DNA of 64,000 nucleotides from BOG-938 sp048498155 (lineage in GTDB: Bacteria; Pseudomonadota; Alphaproteobacteria; Caulobacterales; Caulobacteraceae). Within the stretch, counting starts at the first letter, position 1; each line of letters begins with the position of its first letter. A program made the position numbers and the translations under genes. Under the pieces are notes generated by a model. The model was given only the letters and a program-made list of their open reading frames with translations, did not search any database and had not been told where the DNA came from. Shown here piece after piece: positions 1 to 8,955 of the stretch. The DNA lies in NCBI GenBank assembly GCA_048498155.1, contig JBEHYN010000002.1, forward strand, positions 119,887 through 183,886, written 5' to 3'.

Positions 1-1
1 C

Positions 2-328
2 GTCGTTCTGATTGTGATCGGCGCCGTGACGGCTATTCGCGGGGATGAATGGGTCGCCGCGCCCTTGGTGATCGTCGGACTGATTCTCGCCTTCGCCGGC
101 CGAGTAGGGCGCGGAATGTTTGGACTGGCGAGGCCCGCGCCGCCGACCGAGTCCATGAGTGCGAGCGAGGCCCGGTCGATTCTGGGAGTCGAGCTAGAGG
201 CCTCGGTGCAGGATATTAAGGCGGCATACGCCCGGCTGATGAAACGCAATCATCCAGATCAGGGAGGCACCCCGGGCCTGGCGTCCAAGTTGAACGCCGC
301 GCGTGATCGGCTGCTGAAGGCGCGTTAG
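2..328 (+). CDS. J-domain (DnaJ-like) membrane protein, 5' end cut by window edge
   Basis: The frame is open to the left edge, so the true start lies outside; an internal GTG at 14 is available but probably not the start. What is seen is a hydrophobic membrane segment (roughly the first 35 residues), a short linker, and a C-terminal J domain of about 55 residues with the HPD tripeptide in NHPDQGG. This is the layout of TIM14/DjlA-like inner-membrane co-chaperones that hand clients to DnaK and stimulate its ATPase through HPD. The gene ends 16 bases before the convergent carboxypeptidase gene. The fold call is firm; the client and partner are unknown. Confidence 0.8.
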   Translation, partial: VVLIVIGAVTAIRGDEWVAAPLVIVGLILAFAGRVGRGMFGLARPAPPTESMSASEARSILGVELEASVQDIKAAYARLMKRNHPDQGGTPGLASKLNAARDRLLKAR

Positions 329-344
329 GACAGGTTGATCGCGC

Positions 345-1697
345 TTAACCGGGACCCAGGGCCAGACAACCGGCGCCCTTGGCCTTGATGGTCTCGCAAG
401 CTTCCCTGGCGCGGCCTGCGGACAACCCGGCGAAACGCACGCGGTAATTGCCGGCTGAGTGATCCACCCGGCCTTTAGCGGTTTTCAGCACCACGCCAAA
501 CTTGTGGTTCAGCTTGCCCAATTCGGCTTGGGCCACCCGACGATCTTTGTAGGAGCCGAGTTGAACCTGCCAAGCTCCTTTGTGTGTCGACACCAGCTCC
601 AGGCGGGCGCCACGCTCACGACCGGCTTTGCCCCGAGCGCCACGGGCCAACTTTACCTTCTGCCGCGACGGGGGATTGGGAATGGGCCGTGAAGCGGTGA
701 CCGAACGGGATCCTTGGGCGCCACGCAGGCCGTTTTCGGCGACGACGATCTTCAGGCTGTCCTGTTCGCCGTCGCCTTGCTCGGTGGAAGGGCGGCTGAG
801 CGGACCGACCGGCGGCGGCTCGGTAAGGTTCTGGGCGATGGTGGTGACTTCGCCGTGGTCACGTTTGCGCATCACGGTGAACCCGGTTTCCAGCAGATCG
901 GCGACATGGCTGTCGCGCGCCGCGATGGAATTACCGCCCATGACCACCGCGATCAGGCGCCGATTCTCGCGCACCGCTGAAGCCGCCAGATTATAGCCTG
1001 AGGCGTTGGTAAAGCCGGTCTTGATGCCGTCCACCCCGGGCATCTTGCCCAGCAGGCCGTTGTGATTGGCGATGGCGTGGCCGTGCCAGACGAACTCCCT
1101 CTTGCCGAAGAAAGTATAGTATTGCGGGTAATCGCGCATGACCGCGCGCGACAGAATGGCGATGTCGCGCGCCGTGGTCAGTTGACGACTGTCAGGCAGG
1201 CCGGATGCGTTGACGAAGTGGGAATTGTTCATGCCCAGCTCCTGGGCCTTCAGGGTCATCATAGCCGCGAACCGGTTTTCATTGCCCCCGATCTTCTCAG
1301 CCAAAGCTACGGCCATGTCGTTGGCCGACTTCACCGCTACGGAGGTCATAGCGTCGGCTACGGAAATGGTTTGGCCTGGCCGCAGGCCCAGCTTGGTCGG
1401 CGCTTGAGCCGCTGCGCGCGGCGACACTGTGATCATCTCGTTGGGGTTCAGCTTGCCGTTGGCGAGGGCTTCGAAGGTCAGATAGAGCGTCATGACCTTG
1501 GTGATCGAGGCCGGGTAACGGGGGCTGTCGGATTGTTGGGCGTAGAGCACCTCGCCGGATTTCGCGTCGACCACGATCGCCGCATACCGGGGCTGGGAGG
1601 TAAAGAATGGAATTCCCGCCTGGGCCCGGGCGAGCGGACCCAAAACAAGAAGGGTGGCAAACAGTGCGCAAAATAAGCGGCGGGCGAACATTTGCAT
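345..1697 (-). CDS. D-alanyl-D-alanine carboxypeptidase (PBP5/6 type) with C-terminal SPOR domain
   Basis: A penicillin-binding DD-carboxypeptidase that removes the terminal D-Ala from peptidoglycan stem peptides in the periplasm. Counting from the chosen ATG it has a signal peptide (about residues 1-27), then the three serine-peptidase motifs: SITK at 64-67, SAN at 124-126 and KTG at 226-228. A basic linker leads to a C-terminal SPOR domain (GAWQVQLGSYKDRR onward), which in this family binds denuded septal glycan. The frame extends upstream to 1802, but the extra 35 residues would bury the signal peptide, so the ATG at 1697 is preferred; the ATG two codons later is also possible. Carboxypeptidase plus SPOR is common in alphaproteobacteria. 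Confidence 0.92.
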   Translation of the reverse strand: MQMFARRLFCALFATLLVLGPLARAQAGIPFFTSQPRYAAIVVDAKSGEVLYAQQSDSPRYPASITKVMTLYLTFEALANGKLNPNEMITVSPRAAAQAPTKLGLRPGQTISVADAMTSVAVKSANDMAVALAEKIGGNENRFAAMMTLKAQELGMNNSHFVNASGLPDSRQLTTARDIAILSRAVMRDYPQYYTFFGKREFVWHGHAIANHNGLLGKMPGVDGIKTGFTNASGYNLAASAVRENRRLIAVVMGGNSIAARDSHVADLLETGFTVMRKRDHGEVTTIAQNLTEPPPVGPLSRPSTEQGDGEQDSLKIVVAENGLRGAQGSRSVTASRPIPNPPSRQKVKLARGARGKAGRERGARLELVSTHKGAWQVQLGSYKDRRVAQAELGKLNHKFGVVLKTAKGRVDHSAGNYRVRFAGLSAGRAREACETIKAKGAGCLALGPG

Positions 1698-1836
1698 CAG
1701 CCGGCGTCCGTCGGGAGCTGCAGCGGCCACGCGCCGCCATACGAACCTATAACATGGCGTGTCCCACCTTTCGCCAAAGTAAACAACTGGTGAGCGAGAC
1801 AACCGGCCGCACTAAGCTGTGCTGTTCGCAGGTGCG

Positions 1837-1853
1837 ATTGTGCACTGCACAAT
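1837..1853. promoter_or_regulatory. 17-bp palindrome upstream of the phasin gene, candidate operator
   Basis: A perfect palindrome, ATTGTGCA-C-TGCACAAT, lies 108 bases before the phasin ATG and is followed by a T-rich run. TGC-rich dyads upstream of phasin genes are known targets of PhaR-type regulators in alphaproteobacteria, so a PhaR operator is the obvious guess, but this is inference. A related palindrome, ATTGTGCG-C-CGCACAAT, occurs at 38878-38894. The shared core is ATTGTGC-N3-GCACAAT. Confidence 0.55.
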
Positions 1854-1961
1854 TTTTCTTGACCGAAGGGTTAGGTTCGCTTAATGGATGCATGCGGCGC
1901 ACGAACGGCCTGAATTGTTCGCAGCGGCGTCACCAGAATTCGCCGATACAGGAGATCCCCG

Positions 1962-2399
1962 ATGGCGACTGCAGCTGAAACGGCCAAGGCCACCGCCGAG
2001 CGGTTCGCCGAATCCGGCAACCAAGCCTTCAAAGAAGGCGTGGAAAAGTCGATGGCGACGTTCGCCGATATGAACGCTCAGGCCAAACGCAACATGGAAG
2101 CGATGGTCGCTTCGGTCACCGCCGCCACCAAGGGCGCCGAGACCCTGGGCGCCCAAGCGATGGCGTTCTCCAAGAAATCCACCGAAGACCAAGTGGCGGC
2201 CGCCAAGGCCCTATCCAGCGCCAAGAGCCTGCAGGAAGCCGTGGAGCTGCAAACCACCTTCGCCAAGACCTCGCTGGACGCCTACCTGGCCGAGGTCAAC
2301 AAGTGGTCTGACATCGTGTCCGGCTCCGTGCGCGAATCGCTTCGCCCGATCAATGAGCGCGTGAGCGCCGCGGTCGAGCAGTTCCAGACCGCTCGTTAA
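1962..2399 (+). CDS. Phasin family protein
   Basis: A 145-residue Ala/Lys/Glu-rich amphipathic helical protein typical of the phasin_2 family, which coats polyhydroxyalkanoate granules. The C-terminal half (SLQEAVELQTTFAKTSLDAY, then SVRESLRPINERVS) is the conserved phasin core. The start is supported by the Shine-Dalgarno AGGAGA about 8 bases upstream. The gene is monocistronic: it has its own upstream region with a 17-bp palindrome and a strong terminator after it. No PHA synthase or depolymerase gene is in the window, so the granule role rests on family membership. Confidence 0.9.
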   Translation: MATAAETAKATAERFAESGNQAFKEGVEKSMATFADMNAQAKRNMEAMVASVTAATKGAETLGAQAMAFSKKSTEDQVAAAKALSSAKSLQEAVELQTTFAKTSLDAYLAEVNKWSDIVSGSVRESLRPINERVSAAVEQFQTAR

Positions 2400-2438
2400 G
2401 TTTACCCCGCCCGCTTGCAGTTTGGGCGGGTTGCGTAG

Positions 2439-2470
2439 GGGCCCGGAACGGAAACGTTCCGGGCCCTTTT
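2439..2470 (+). terminator. Rho-independent terminator after the phasin gene
   Basis: A perfect 12-bp stem (GGGCCCGGAACG paired with CGTTCCGGGCCC) with a GAAA tetraloop and a TTTT tail. A weaker 7-bp hairpin (2406-2412 with 2424-2430) lies just before it. The remaining sequence to the clpS start at 2700 holds no gene I can support and presumably carries the clpS-clpA promoter. Confidence 0.92.
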
Positions 2471-2699
2471 CCTTGCATGGAAGCGTCCGGCGACCGCTGG
2501 ACCCAAGCGGATCCGGCAAAGCGGCACGGTTCGAATAGATTTGCAGTCCCCTAAAAGTCGAATTTGCCGCAGCGCGAAAAGGCAGCGCTTGGGGCTTAGA
2601 GCGCAATGGCCGGTTGCTGCCCCTTTCAAATACGCAGAGATTCCATATCTAATCACATGACCGGGGCGGTTCGCCTCGGGGCAGCGGAGACACAGTTTA

Positions 2700-3041
2700 A
2701 TGGCCGAGCGCAAGCCTGGCAGGATTGGCGAAGGCGAGGGGACCGGCGCGGGCTCTGCTGTGGTCACGCAGACCAAACCGAAAACGCAGAAGCCATCTTT
2801 ATATCGAGTCTTGCTGCTGAACGACGATTATACTCCGATGGAGTTCGTTGTTTACGTTCTTGAGCGGTTTTTCAACAAATCGCGGGAGGATGCGACTCGG
2901 ATCATGCTCCTTGTCCATCAGCACGGCGTTGGGGTTTGCGGCGTGTTTACCTACGAGGTGGCCGAGACGAAAGTTGCACAGGTTATCGATACCGCTCGGC
3001 GCCACCAGCATCCGCTGCAGTGCACCATGGAAAAGGATTGA
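2700..3041 (+). CDS. clpS: ATP-dependent Clp protease adaptor ClpS
   Basis: The 113-residue adaptor binds N-degron substrates (bulky hydrophobic N-termini) and delivers them to ClpA for degradation by ClpAP. The conserved core starts at about residue 33: YRVLLLNDDYTPMEFVV, then the helix with the MLLVHQHGVGVCG signature and a C-terminal TAR-HPLQCTMEKD. The N-terminal 30 residues are the usual disordered extension that engages ClpA. A GGAGA ribosome-binding site precedes the ATG. It sits 9 bases before clpA, so the two are almost certainly cotranscribed. Confidence 0.97.
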   Translation: MAERKPGRIGEGEGTGAGSAVVTQTKPKTQKPSLYRVLLLNDDYTPMEFVVYVLERFFNKSREDATRIMLLVHQHGVGVCGVFTYEVAETKVAQVIDTARRHQHPLQCTMEKD

Positions 3042-3050
3042 GAGGCCCCC

Positions 3051-5375
3051 TTGCCGTCGTTCTCACGAAATCTGGAAGACACGCTTCACCGGGCCGTCAA
3101 GTTCGCCAATGAGCGAAAGCACGAGTACGCCACGCTTGAGCATCTACTGCTTTCGCTGGCCGACGATCAGGAAGCCTCGGGGGTCATGCGCGCTTGCGAG
3201 GTCGATCTGGCGGCGCTGAAGAAAAACCTGCTCAACTATCTGGACATCGAATTGACGTCGCTTGTGGTCGATGACGGCGAAGACGCCAAGCCAACTGCCG
3301 GATTCCAGCGGGTAATTCAGCGCGCGGTGATCCACGTGCAATCGTCCGGCCGCGAGGAAGTGACGGGGGCCAATGTGTTGGTGGCGATCTTTTCCGAACG
3401 GGAAAGCCATGCTGCATACTTCCTGCAGGAGCAGGACATGACCCGCTACGACGCGGTCAACTTCATCGCGCACGGTATCGCCAAGAAGGCGGGCGCCTCT
3501 GAGTCGCGCTCAGTGAAAGGCGCAAGCGAACAAGAGCCTGAAGAAAAGTCGGTCCAGCCCAAGTCGCCGGGGGAGGCGCTGGACGCCTATTGCGTGAACC
3601 TCAACGAGAAGGCCAAGCAAGGCAAGGTGGACCCCCTGATCGGGCGCACCAGCGAGGTCGAGCGAGCGATCCAAATCCTGTGCCGGCGGACCAAGAACAA
3701 TCCCCTCCTGGTGGGCGACCCTGGCGTGGGCAAGACCGCCATCGCCGAAGGACTGGCGCGCAAGATCGTCAACCATCAGGTGCCGGAGGTGCTATCGGGC
3801 GCGACCATATTCTCGCTCGACATGGGCGCATTGCTGGCCGGCACCCGCTATCGCGGCGATTTTGAGGAGCGGGTAAAACAGGTGGTCAAGGAGTTGGAAG
3901 CCCATCCCAACGCCATCCTGTTCATCGACGAGATTCACACGGTGATCGGAGCGGGCGCGACCTCTGGCGGGGCCATGGATGCCTCCAATCTGCTCAAGCC
4001 CGCCTTGGCGTCCGGCACCCTGCGGTGCATGGGCTCGACCACCTATAAGGAGTTTCGCCAGCACTTCGAGAAGGATCGCGCCCTGGTGCGTCGCTTCCAG
4101 AAGATCGATGTGAACGAGCCGACGGTTGAAGACACCATTAAGATCCTCAAGGGGCTGAAGACCTACTACGAAGACTTCCACAAGTTGAAGTACACAGCCG
4201 AGGCCCTCAAGACTGCGGTGGAGCTGTCGGCCAAGTACATCACTGACCGCAAGCTGCCCGACAAGGCCATCGACATCATTGACGAAGCCGGCGCCTCGCA
4301 GATGCTGTTGCCCGAAAGCAAACGGAAGAAGACCATCGGCGTGAAGGAGGTCGAGGCCGTAGTGGCCAAAATTGCCCGAATCCCGCCGAAGTCCGTGTCT
4401 AAGTCCGACGCGGAGTCGCTCAGGCAATTGGAGGCTGACCTCAAGCGCGTGGTATTTGGTCAGGACGACGCGATCATGCAGTTGTCGGCCGCCATGAAGA
4501 TGGCCAGGGCCGGTTTACGCGACGCGAACAAGCCTATCGGCTGTTACTTGTTCTCTGGCCCCACCGGCACAGGCAAGACCGAGACCGCTAAGCAGTTGGC
4601 CCAGACCCTGGGCATCGAAATGCTGCGGTTTGACATGTCCGAATACATGGAGCGGCATACGGTTAGCCGCTTGATTGGCGCGCCGCCGGGCTATGTCGGT
4701 CATGACCAGGGTGGTCTGCTGACCGACGCGGTCGACCAGCATCCTCATGCGGTGGTGCTGCTTGACGAGATCGAGAAGGCGCATCCGGACGTCTACAACA
4801 TCCTGTTGCAGGTGATGGACCATGGGGTGCTGACCGACGCAGTGGGCAAGAAGGTGGACTTCCGAAACATCGTGCTGATCATGACCACCAACGCGGGGGC
4901 GGCCGATGCTCAACGTCATTCGATCGGGTTCGGTCGCGGCCGGGCGGCGGACGAGGAGAGCGAAGCGATCAAGCGGGTGTTCTCGCCTGAATTCCGCAAC
5001 CGCCTGGATGCGGTCGTGGCGTTCAAGGGCCTGACTCAGGACGTCATCCGGCTGGTGGTGCAGAAGTTCATCATACAGCTCGAGGCCCAGCTGGCCGACC
5101 GGCACGTGACGATCGAGACTTCGGAGGCGGCGACTGACTGGCTGGCCAAGAATGGGTTCGACGAACTGTACGGTGCGCGGCCTCTGGCCCGGGTGATCCA
5201 GGAGCACATCAAAAAGCCGTTGGCCGACGAGATACTGTTCGGTCGATTGATCCGCGGCGGTCATGTGCGGGTCGAACTGGTGGACGGCAAGCTGGCCTTC
5301 GAGATCGACTCAGCTGGCGCGCCGGATCCGGAGGTTTCAGCCGGGTCATCGGAGGAGCCCGCCCTGGCCGGTTAG
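3051..5375 (+). CDS. clpA: ATP-dependent Clp protease ATP-binding subunit ClpA
   Basis: A 774-residue class-1 HSP100 unfoldase that partners ClpP. It has an N-terminal ClpS-binding repeat domain (residues 1-150, MPSFSRNLEDTLHRAV start), then the D1 AAA module with Walker A GDPGVGKT at about 222-229 and FIDEIHT. The D2 module has Walker A GPTGTGKT at about 503-510 and the LLDEIEKAHPDV motif, and a C-terminal lid ends the protein. The start is TTG, 9 bases after the clpS stop, preceded by GAGAGG; the N-terminus matches ClpA proteins exactly from there. Length is normal for the family. It ends 11 bases before the convergent HIT gene. Confidence 0.97.
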   Translation: MPSFSRNLEDTLHRAVKFANERKHEYATLEHLLLSLADDQEASGVMRACEVDLAALKKNLLNYLDIELTSLVVDDGEDAKPTAGFQRVIQRAVIHVQSSGREEVTGANVLVAIFSERESHAAYFLQEQDMTRYDAVNFIAHGIAKKAGASESRSVKGASEQEPEEKSVQPKSPGEALDAYCVNLNEKAKQGKVDPLIGRTSEVERAIQILCRRTKNNPLLVGDPGVGKTAIAEGLARKIVNHQVPEVLSGATIFSLDMGALLAGTRYRGDFEERVKQVVKELEAHPNAILFIDEIHTVIGAGATSGGAMDASNLLKPALASGTLRCMGSTTYKEFRQHFEKDRALVRRFQKIDVNEPTVEDTIKILKGLKTYYEDFHKLKYTAEALKTAVELSAKYITDRKLPDKAIDIIDEAGASQMLLPESKRKKTIGVKEVEAVVAKIARIPPKSVSKSDAESLRQLEADLKRVVFGQDDAIMQLSAAMKMARAGLRDANKPIGCYLFSGPTGTGKTETAKQLAQTLGIEMLRFDMSEYMERHTVSRLIGAPPGYVGHDQGGLLTDAVDQHPHAVVLLDEIEKAHPDVYNILLQVMDHGVLTDAVGKKVDFRNIVLIMTTNAGAADAQRHSIGFGRGRAADEESEAIKRVFSPEFRNRLDAVVAFKGLTQDVIRLVVQKFIIQLEAQLADRHVTIETSEAATDWLAKNGFDELYGARPLARVIQEHIKKPLADEILFGRLIRGGHVRVELVDGKLAFEIDSAGAPDPEVSAGSSEEPALAG

Positions 5376-5386
5376 CGTCTCCGGCC

Positions 5387-5824
5387 TTAGTCGATCATCG
5401 CTGCGATCTGCTTGGCTAACGCGGCCAATTCGGTTGGGTCAGCCATGGGGGCCTCGCCGTGCGCGCGCGCCGACTGGCCCGCCCAGCGCGGAATTATATG
5501 GAAGTGCAGGTGGAACACGCTCTGGCCCGCCAGCGCCCCGTTGAATTGGCTGATCAGGATTCCGTCGGGATGAAGGGCAGCACGCACGGCCTTGGCTACA
5601 CGTTGAACATCGAGGATCAGGTGGGACAGAATTTCAGGCTCGACCTCTAAGAGGTTGCGCGCCCTGGATTGCTTGGAAATGACCAAGGTGTGTCCGCGAG
5701 TTTGGGGGAAGACGTCCATGAAAGCCAGAACATGGGCGTCCTCGAACACCTTGGTCGAGGGAAGCTCGCCGCGCAGAATCTTGGCGAACACATTGTCGGC
5801 GTCGTAATTCCCATCAAGGCTCAT
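5387..5824 (-). CDS. HIT (histidine triad) family nucleotide hydrolase/transferase
   Basis: A 145-residue Hint/HinT-type protein. The triad HLHFHIIP (His105, 107 and 109) is intact, as is the upstream ISQFNGALAGQSVFH stretch that forms the nucleotide pocket. Such proteins cleave nucleoside phosphoramidates or act on adenylated intermediates; the physiological substrate is not predictable. AGGAG upstream of the ATG supports the start. It is transcribed away from podJ, so the 5825-6020 region is a divergent promoter region. Confidence 0.93.
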   Translation of the reverse strand: MSLDGNYDADNVFAKILRGELPSTKVFEDAHVLAFMDVFPQTRGHTLVISKQSRARNLLEVEPEILSHLILDVQRVAKAVRAALHPDGILISQFNGALAGQSVFHLHFHIIPRWAGQSARAHGEAPMADPTELAALAKQIAAMID

Positions 5825-5903
5825 TGCGGAGCGCTCCTAGTTTGGGTTTAATTTAAAAAACGCGCGCACCCTGGGGGAAACCATTCCACCTTCAAAACGA
5901 GAC

Positions 5904-6018
5904 GAATCGATCTTCTCCACAGAAGATGTCGTCACACCCCTAGATATAGCGTTAACGACGCGTTTACACACAAGGAATCGATGGGTAGCGTCCCAGACAG
6001 AGCCTGGGAGTTCGATTC
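5904..6018. promoter_or_regulatory. podJ control region: three GANTC sites and a CtrA-like box
   Basis: GAATC at 5904-5908, GAATC at 5975-5979 and GATTC at 6014-6018 are CcrM methylation sites (GANTC) packed into 115 bases. TTAA-N7-TTTA at 5952-5966 is one base off the CtrA consensus TTAA-N7-TTAA. In Caulobacter crescentus podJ is a cell-cycle gene in the DnaA/GcrA/CtrA network and GcrA acts at methylated GANTC promoters. Cell-cycle control here is inference from site clustering. Confidence 0.55.
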
Positions 6019-6020
6019 GG

Positions 6021-8936
6021 ATGACGTCAGGGGCGCCCTGGTCAGTAAAGGGTATTGATCCGAAAGCGCGCGAGATCGCCAAGGATCTCGCGCGGCGTTC
6101 AGGGATGACCCTGGGCGAGTGGCTGAACCAGATGATCCTCGAGGACGGCCCTGAAGGACAGGCGCCTGAACCCGAGCCGATCCGGCGGCCCACTCTCGCG
6201 TCGCCCCGGCTCGGCCGTCTGGAAGCCCTTCCGGCGCAAGGCGACGAACTGGACAGGGTGTTGGAAGGCCTGGACCGGTTATCGGCCCGCATCGAAGCGG
6301 CCGAACATCGCTCGACCCTAGCGATCAGCGGCATCGATCAATCGGTGCTGGGGATGCTTTCGCGCATGGAAACCGCCGAGCGCGAGCAGATTCAGGTTGC
6401 CGCCAGGTTCGAAGGCGCGCTGGACGAAACGCGGACCGATCAGGCGCGCATTGTCGAACGCCTGCGTCGGATCGAGCAGGAATCCGTGGGTCCCCGTTCG
6501 GCGGAAGCCTTAAGGGCTCTGGAGCTGGCCCTGAACAAGGTCGCCGGACAGCTTTACGAGGGTGAGACCAGGACTCGAGAGGCTATCGGCGTCCTCCGCA
6601 GAGACCTGGACCAGGTGGCTCAGAAGGCCGCCACCGCTGACGCGAGCGCGCCGCTGCTGGTAGACGCGGTAGTGGCCCGGATCGCCGAGCGGCTCGAAAA
6701 GGCGGAGGCGGGCACCACTGACGCCATCCGCGCCTTGGAAAATTCCTTCGCCAGTCTAGACGATCGGTTGATCGGAACAGAGGCCGCACTTGAGCGATCA
6801 GGCGGCGCCGATGCTCGATTTGAGCAACTGGCCAACGAACTTTCGCAGAAAATGGAGCAAGCTCGCTTAGTCTTGGTCGATCAGATCAAGGCCTCGGCCG
6901 ACGGGCGGGTCGACCGCCTGGAGCGGACCTTGCGTGACATGGCGGCCCATGTTCAGGTCGCGGAACGCAAGTCCGCTCATGCGATCGAGACGATGGGTAA
7001 GGAGGTCTTGCAGATGGCCGACTCCCTCAATCAAAAGGTCCAAGCTTCAGAGCACCGCAACGCCGAGGCTTTGGATCAGGTTGGGACAGAGGTTGCTCGT
7101 GTCGCCAACGCGGTCGAACAGCGTCTGCGGCGCGCCGACAGCGGACACGCCGAAGCATTGGAGAAACTGGGCTCTGAGATCGCCCGGATCACCGAGCGTC
7201 TAGCCGAACGCATCGCCGGCGCCGAACGCCGCTCAGCTCATGCCGTGGACGATGTCGGCGAGCAGATGGCGCGTGTTACCGAGCGCATCAATCAGCGCCA
7301 GGAACGCTCCTCGTCCGAGTTGCTGGATCGCATGCGCCAAAGCGAGGAGCGCACCGCGCGCCTGCTGGAAGAAGCCCGTGAACGGATCGACCGGCGGCTT
7401 GGCGAGACAAAACGCGTCGTCGAGCCCGCTCTGGACCCAGCCGCCGCCGCGCCGCATATCCGGGCCCCATATGGCGACTCTCCTTCGGCTTTTGGGCCTC
7501 CTGCCTTCGCCGATCCTTTTGCGGCGATCGCCCCCCGGGCTGACAGCTATGCAGAAACTTTTGTCCCGGCGCCTTCGATTCATGACAGCGCCTTCCCGGC
7601 GCCGGCGTTCGATGCGCGCGAGTCGTTCGATATCGCAGACTTCCCGGCGGATTCCGACGCACCGACTTTTGCTGACGAGGATTTCGAAGCGGCGCAAGGT
7701 TTTGGCGATGACACAGCGGCGTATGCCGCCGAGCCCCTGGATGCTCCCGCGAACTTCGAAGCGGCTCCTACGCGCAGCGCCTCGACCCGCGAGCTGATCG
7801 CGGCGGCTCGGGCCGCTGCGCGCCAAGCATCGCCGCCGGCCGAAAAGGACAGCAAGTCCCGTACGGACAGCGGGGGAGGCGGCCTGCTGGGCAACTTCGG
7901 TAAGAAGAAAGAAGCAGGCTCTTTCAAAAACGCTTTGCTCGCCTCGAGCATTGTAGCGATCCTGGGGCTATCCGCAGCAGGCTATGTACTTTATCGCCCG
8001 GACCTAGTGGCCGGCTGGAGCAGCGGCGCCCACAAGAACCCGCAGGCCCTCCCGCCGATGCAGGCAGTTCAGACTGCGTCCTCTGCGCCGACGGGCGAAG
8101 CCATGGCGGCGAATCTGACCTTGGACGGGCCAGGATCAGCCGATACAGCCTCCGTCGCGGCTCCCCCGCCGGACAGCTCAGACGTCTACAATCAGGCCAA
8201 GGACAAGATCAAAGCGAACGATCCTGCCGGCCTGGCCTTGATGCGCAAAGCGGCCAACGTTGGCTATGCGCCTGCGCAATTTTACATGGCCAAGCTGTAC
8301 GAAGATGGCGACGCAGGGATTAAAAAGGATCCCGCCGAAGCCCGGCGCTGGACCCAGCGCGCGGCGGAGGGGGGCGACCCCAAGGCCATGCACAATCTTG
8401 GTCTCTACTACTTCCACGGCGACGGCGGGTCCAAGAACGTGGCTCAAGCCGCCACATGGTTCCGCCGTGCTGCGGACTTGGGCCTGGTGGACAGCCAGTA
8501 CAACCTTGCTCAACTGTATGAGGAGGGGTTGGGCGTCAGCCTGAATCCCGCGGAAGCCTATAAGTGGTTCCTGATAGCCGCCAAATCCGGCGACGGTGAG
8601 TCAAAGGCGAGCGCCGATCGACTAAAGGGGCAATTGTCCGTCAGCGCCCAACAAGCCGCTGATCGCGCCGCTTCGGCTTTCAGGCCTGAGAGCGCTGCGC
8701 CCCCAGCTCCCGTGGCCACCGCCGCCGCCAATCCTTTCAGCGACGCCGACAAGGTCAACCTAGCCATGGCTCAAAAAGCGCTGTCCAAGCTGGGGTATTA
8801 CAAGGGGCCGACGGACGGCGCGAATTCGCCCGCGCTTCGCTTGGCCATCGCCTCCTATCAGAAGACGCTGGGCCAGCCGGCGGATGGTTCGCTGAACCCC
8901 GAGCTGATCGGCAAGTTCACCGCCATTATCCGCTAA
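6021..8936 (+). CDS. podJ: Polarity/localisation factor PodJ
   Basis: This 971-residue polar organiser has the architecture of Caulobacter PodJ, which recruits PleC and pilus and holdfast machinery to the new pole. It opens with the family N-terminus APWSVKGIDPKAREIAKDLA, followed by a long Ala/Glu/Arg-rich coiled coil (about 70-470) and an acidic, proline-rich disordered segment. A single transmembrane helix lies near 636-660 (LLASSIVAILGLSAAGYVLY). The periplasmic part has three Sel1-like repeats (about 734-860) and a C-terminal peptidoglycan-binding domain (about 911-970). The length is nearly that of C. crescentus PodJ. GGGAG 10 bases upstream supports the ATG. The promoter region carries clustered GANTC sites. 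Confidence 0.88.
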   Translation: MTSGAPWSVKGIDPKAREIAKDLARRSGMTLGEWLNQMILEDGPEGQAPEPEPIRRPTLASPRLGRLEALPAQGDELDRVLEGLDRLSARIEAAEHRSTLAISGIDQSVLGMLSRMETAEREQIQVAARFEGALDETRTDQARIVERLRRIEQESVGPRSAEALRALELALNKVAGQLYEGETRTREAIGVLRRDLDQVAQKAATADASAPLLVDAVVARIAERLEKAEAGTTDAIRALENSFASLDDRLIGTEAALERSGGADARFEQLANELSQKMEQARLVLVDQIKASADGRVDRLERTLRDMAAHVQVAERKSAHAIETMGKEVLQMADSLNQKVQASEHRNAEALDQVGTEVARVANAVEQRLRRADSGHAEALEKLGSEIARITERLAERIAGAERRSAHAVDDVGEQMARVTERINQRQERSSSELLDRMRQSEERTARLLEEARERIDRRLGETKRVVEPALDPAAAAPHIRAPYGDSPSAFGPPAFADPFAAIAPRADSYAETFVPAPSIHDSAFPAPAFDARESFDIADFPADSDAPTFADEDFEAAQGFGDDTAAYAAEPLDAPANFEAAPTRSASTRELIAAARAAARQASPPAEKDSKSRTDSGGGGLLGNFGKKKEAGSFKNALLASSIVAILGLSAAGYVLYRPDLVAGWSSGAHKNPQALPPMQAVQTASSAPTGEAMAANLTLDGPGSADTASVAAPPPDSSDVYNQAKDKIKANDPAGLALMRKAANVGYAPAQFYMAKLYEDGDAGIKKDPAEARRWTQRAAEGGDPKAMHNLGLYYFHGDGGSKNVAQAATWFRRAADLGLVDSQYNLAQLYEEGLGVSLNPAEAYKWFLIAAKSGDGESKASADRLKGQLSVSAQQAADRAASAFRPESAAPPAPVATAAANPFSDADKVNLAMAQKALSKLGYYKGPTDGANSPALRLAIASYQKTLGQPADGSLNPELIGKFTAIIR

Positions 8937-8955
8937 GGCGTTACCGACGTCCGCT

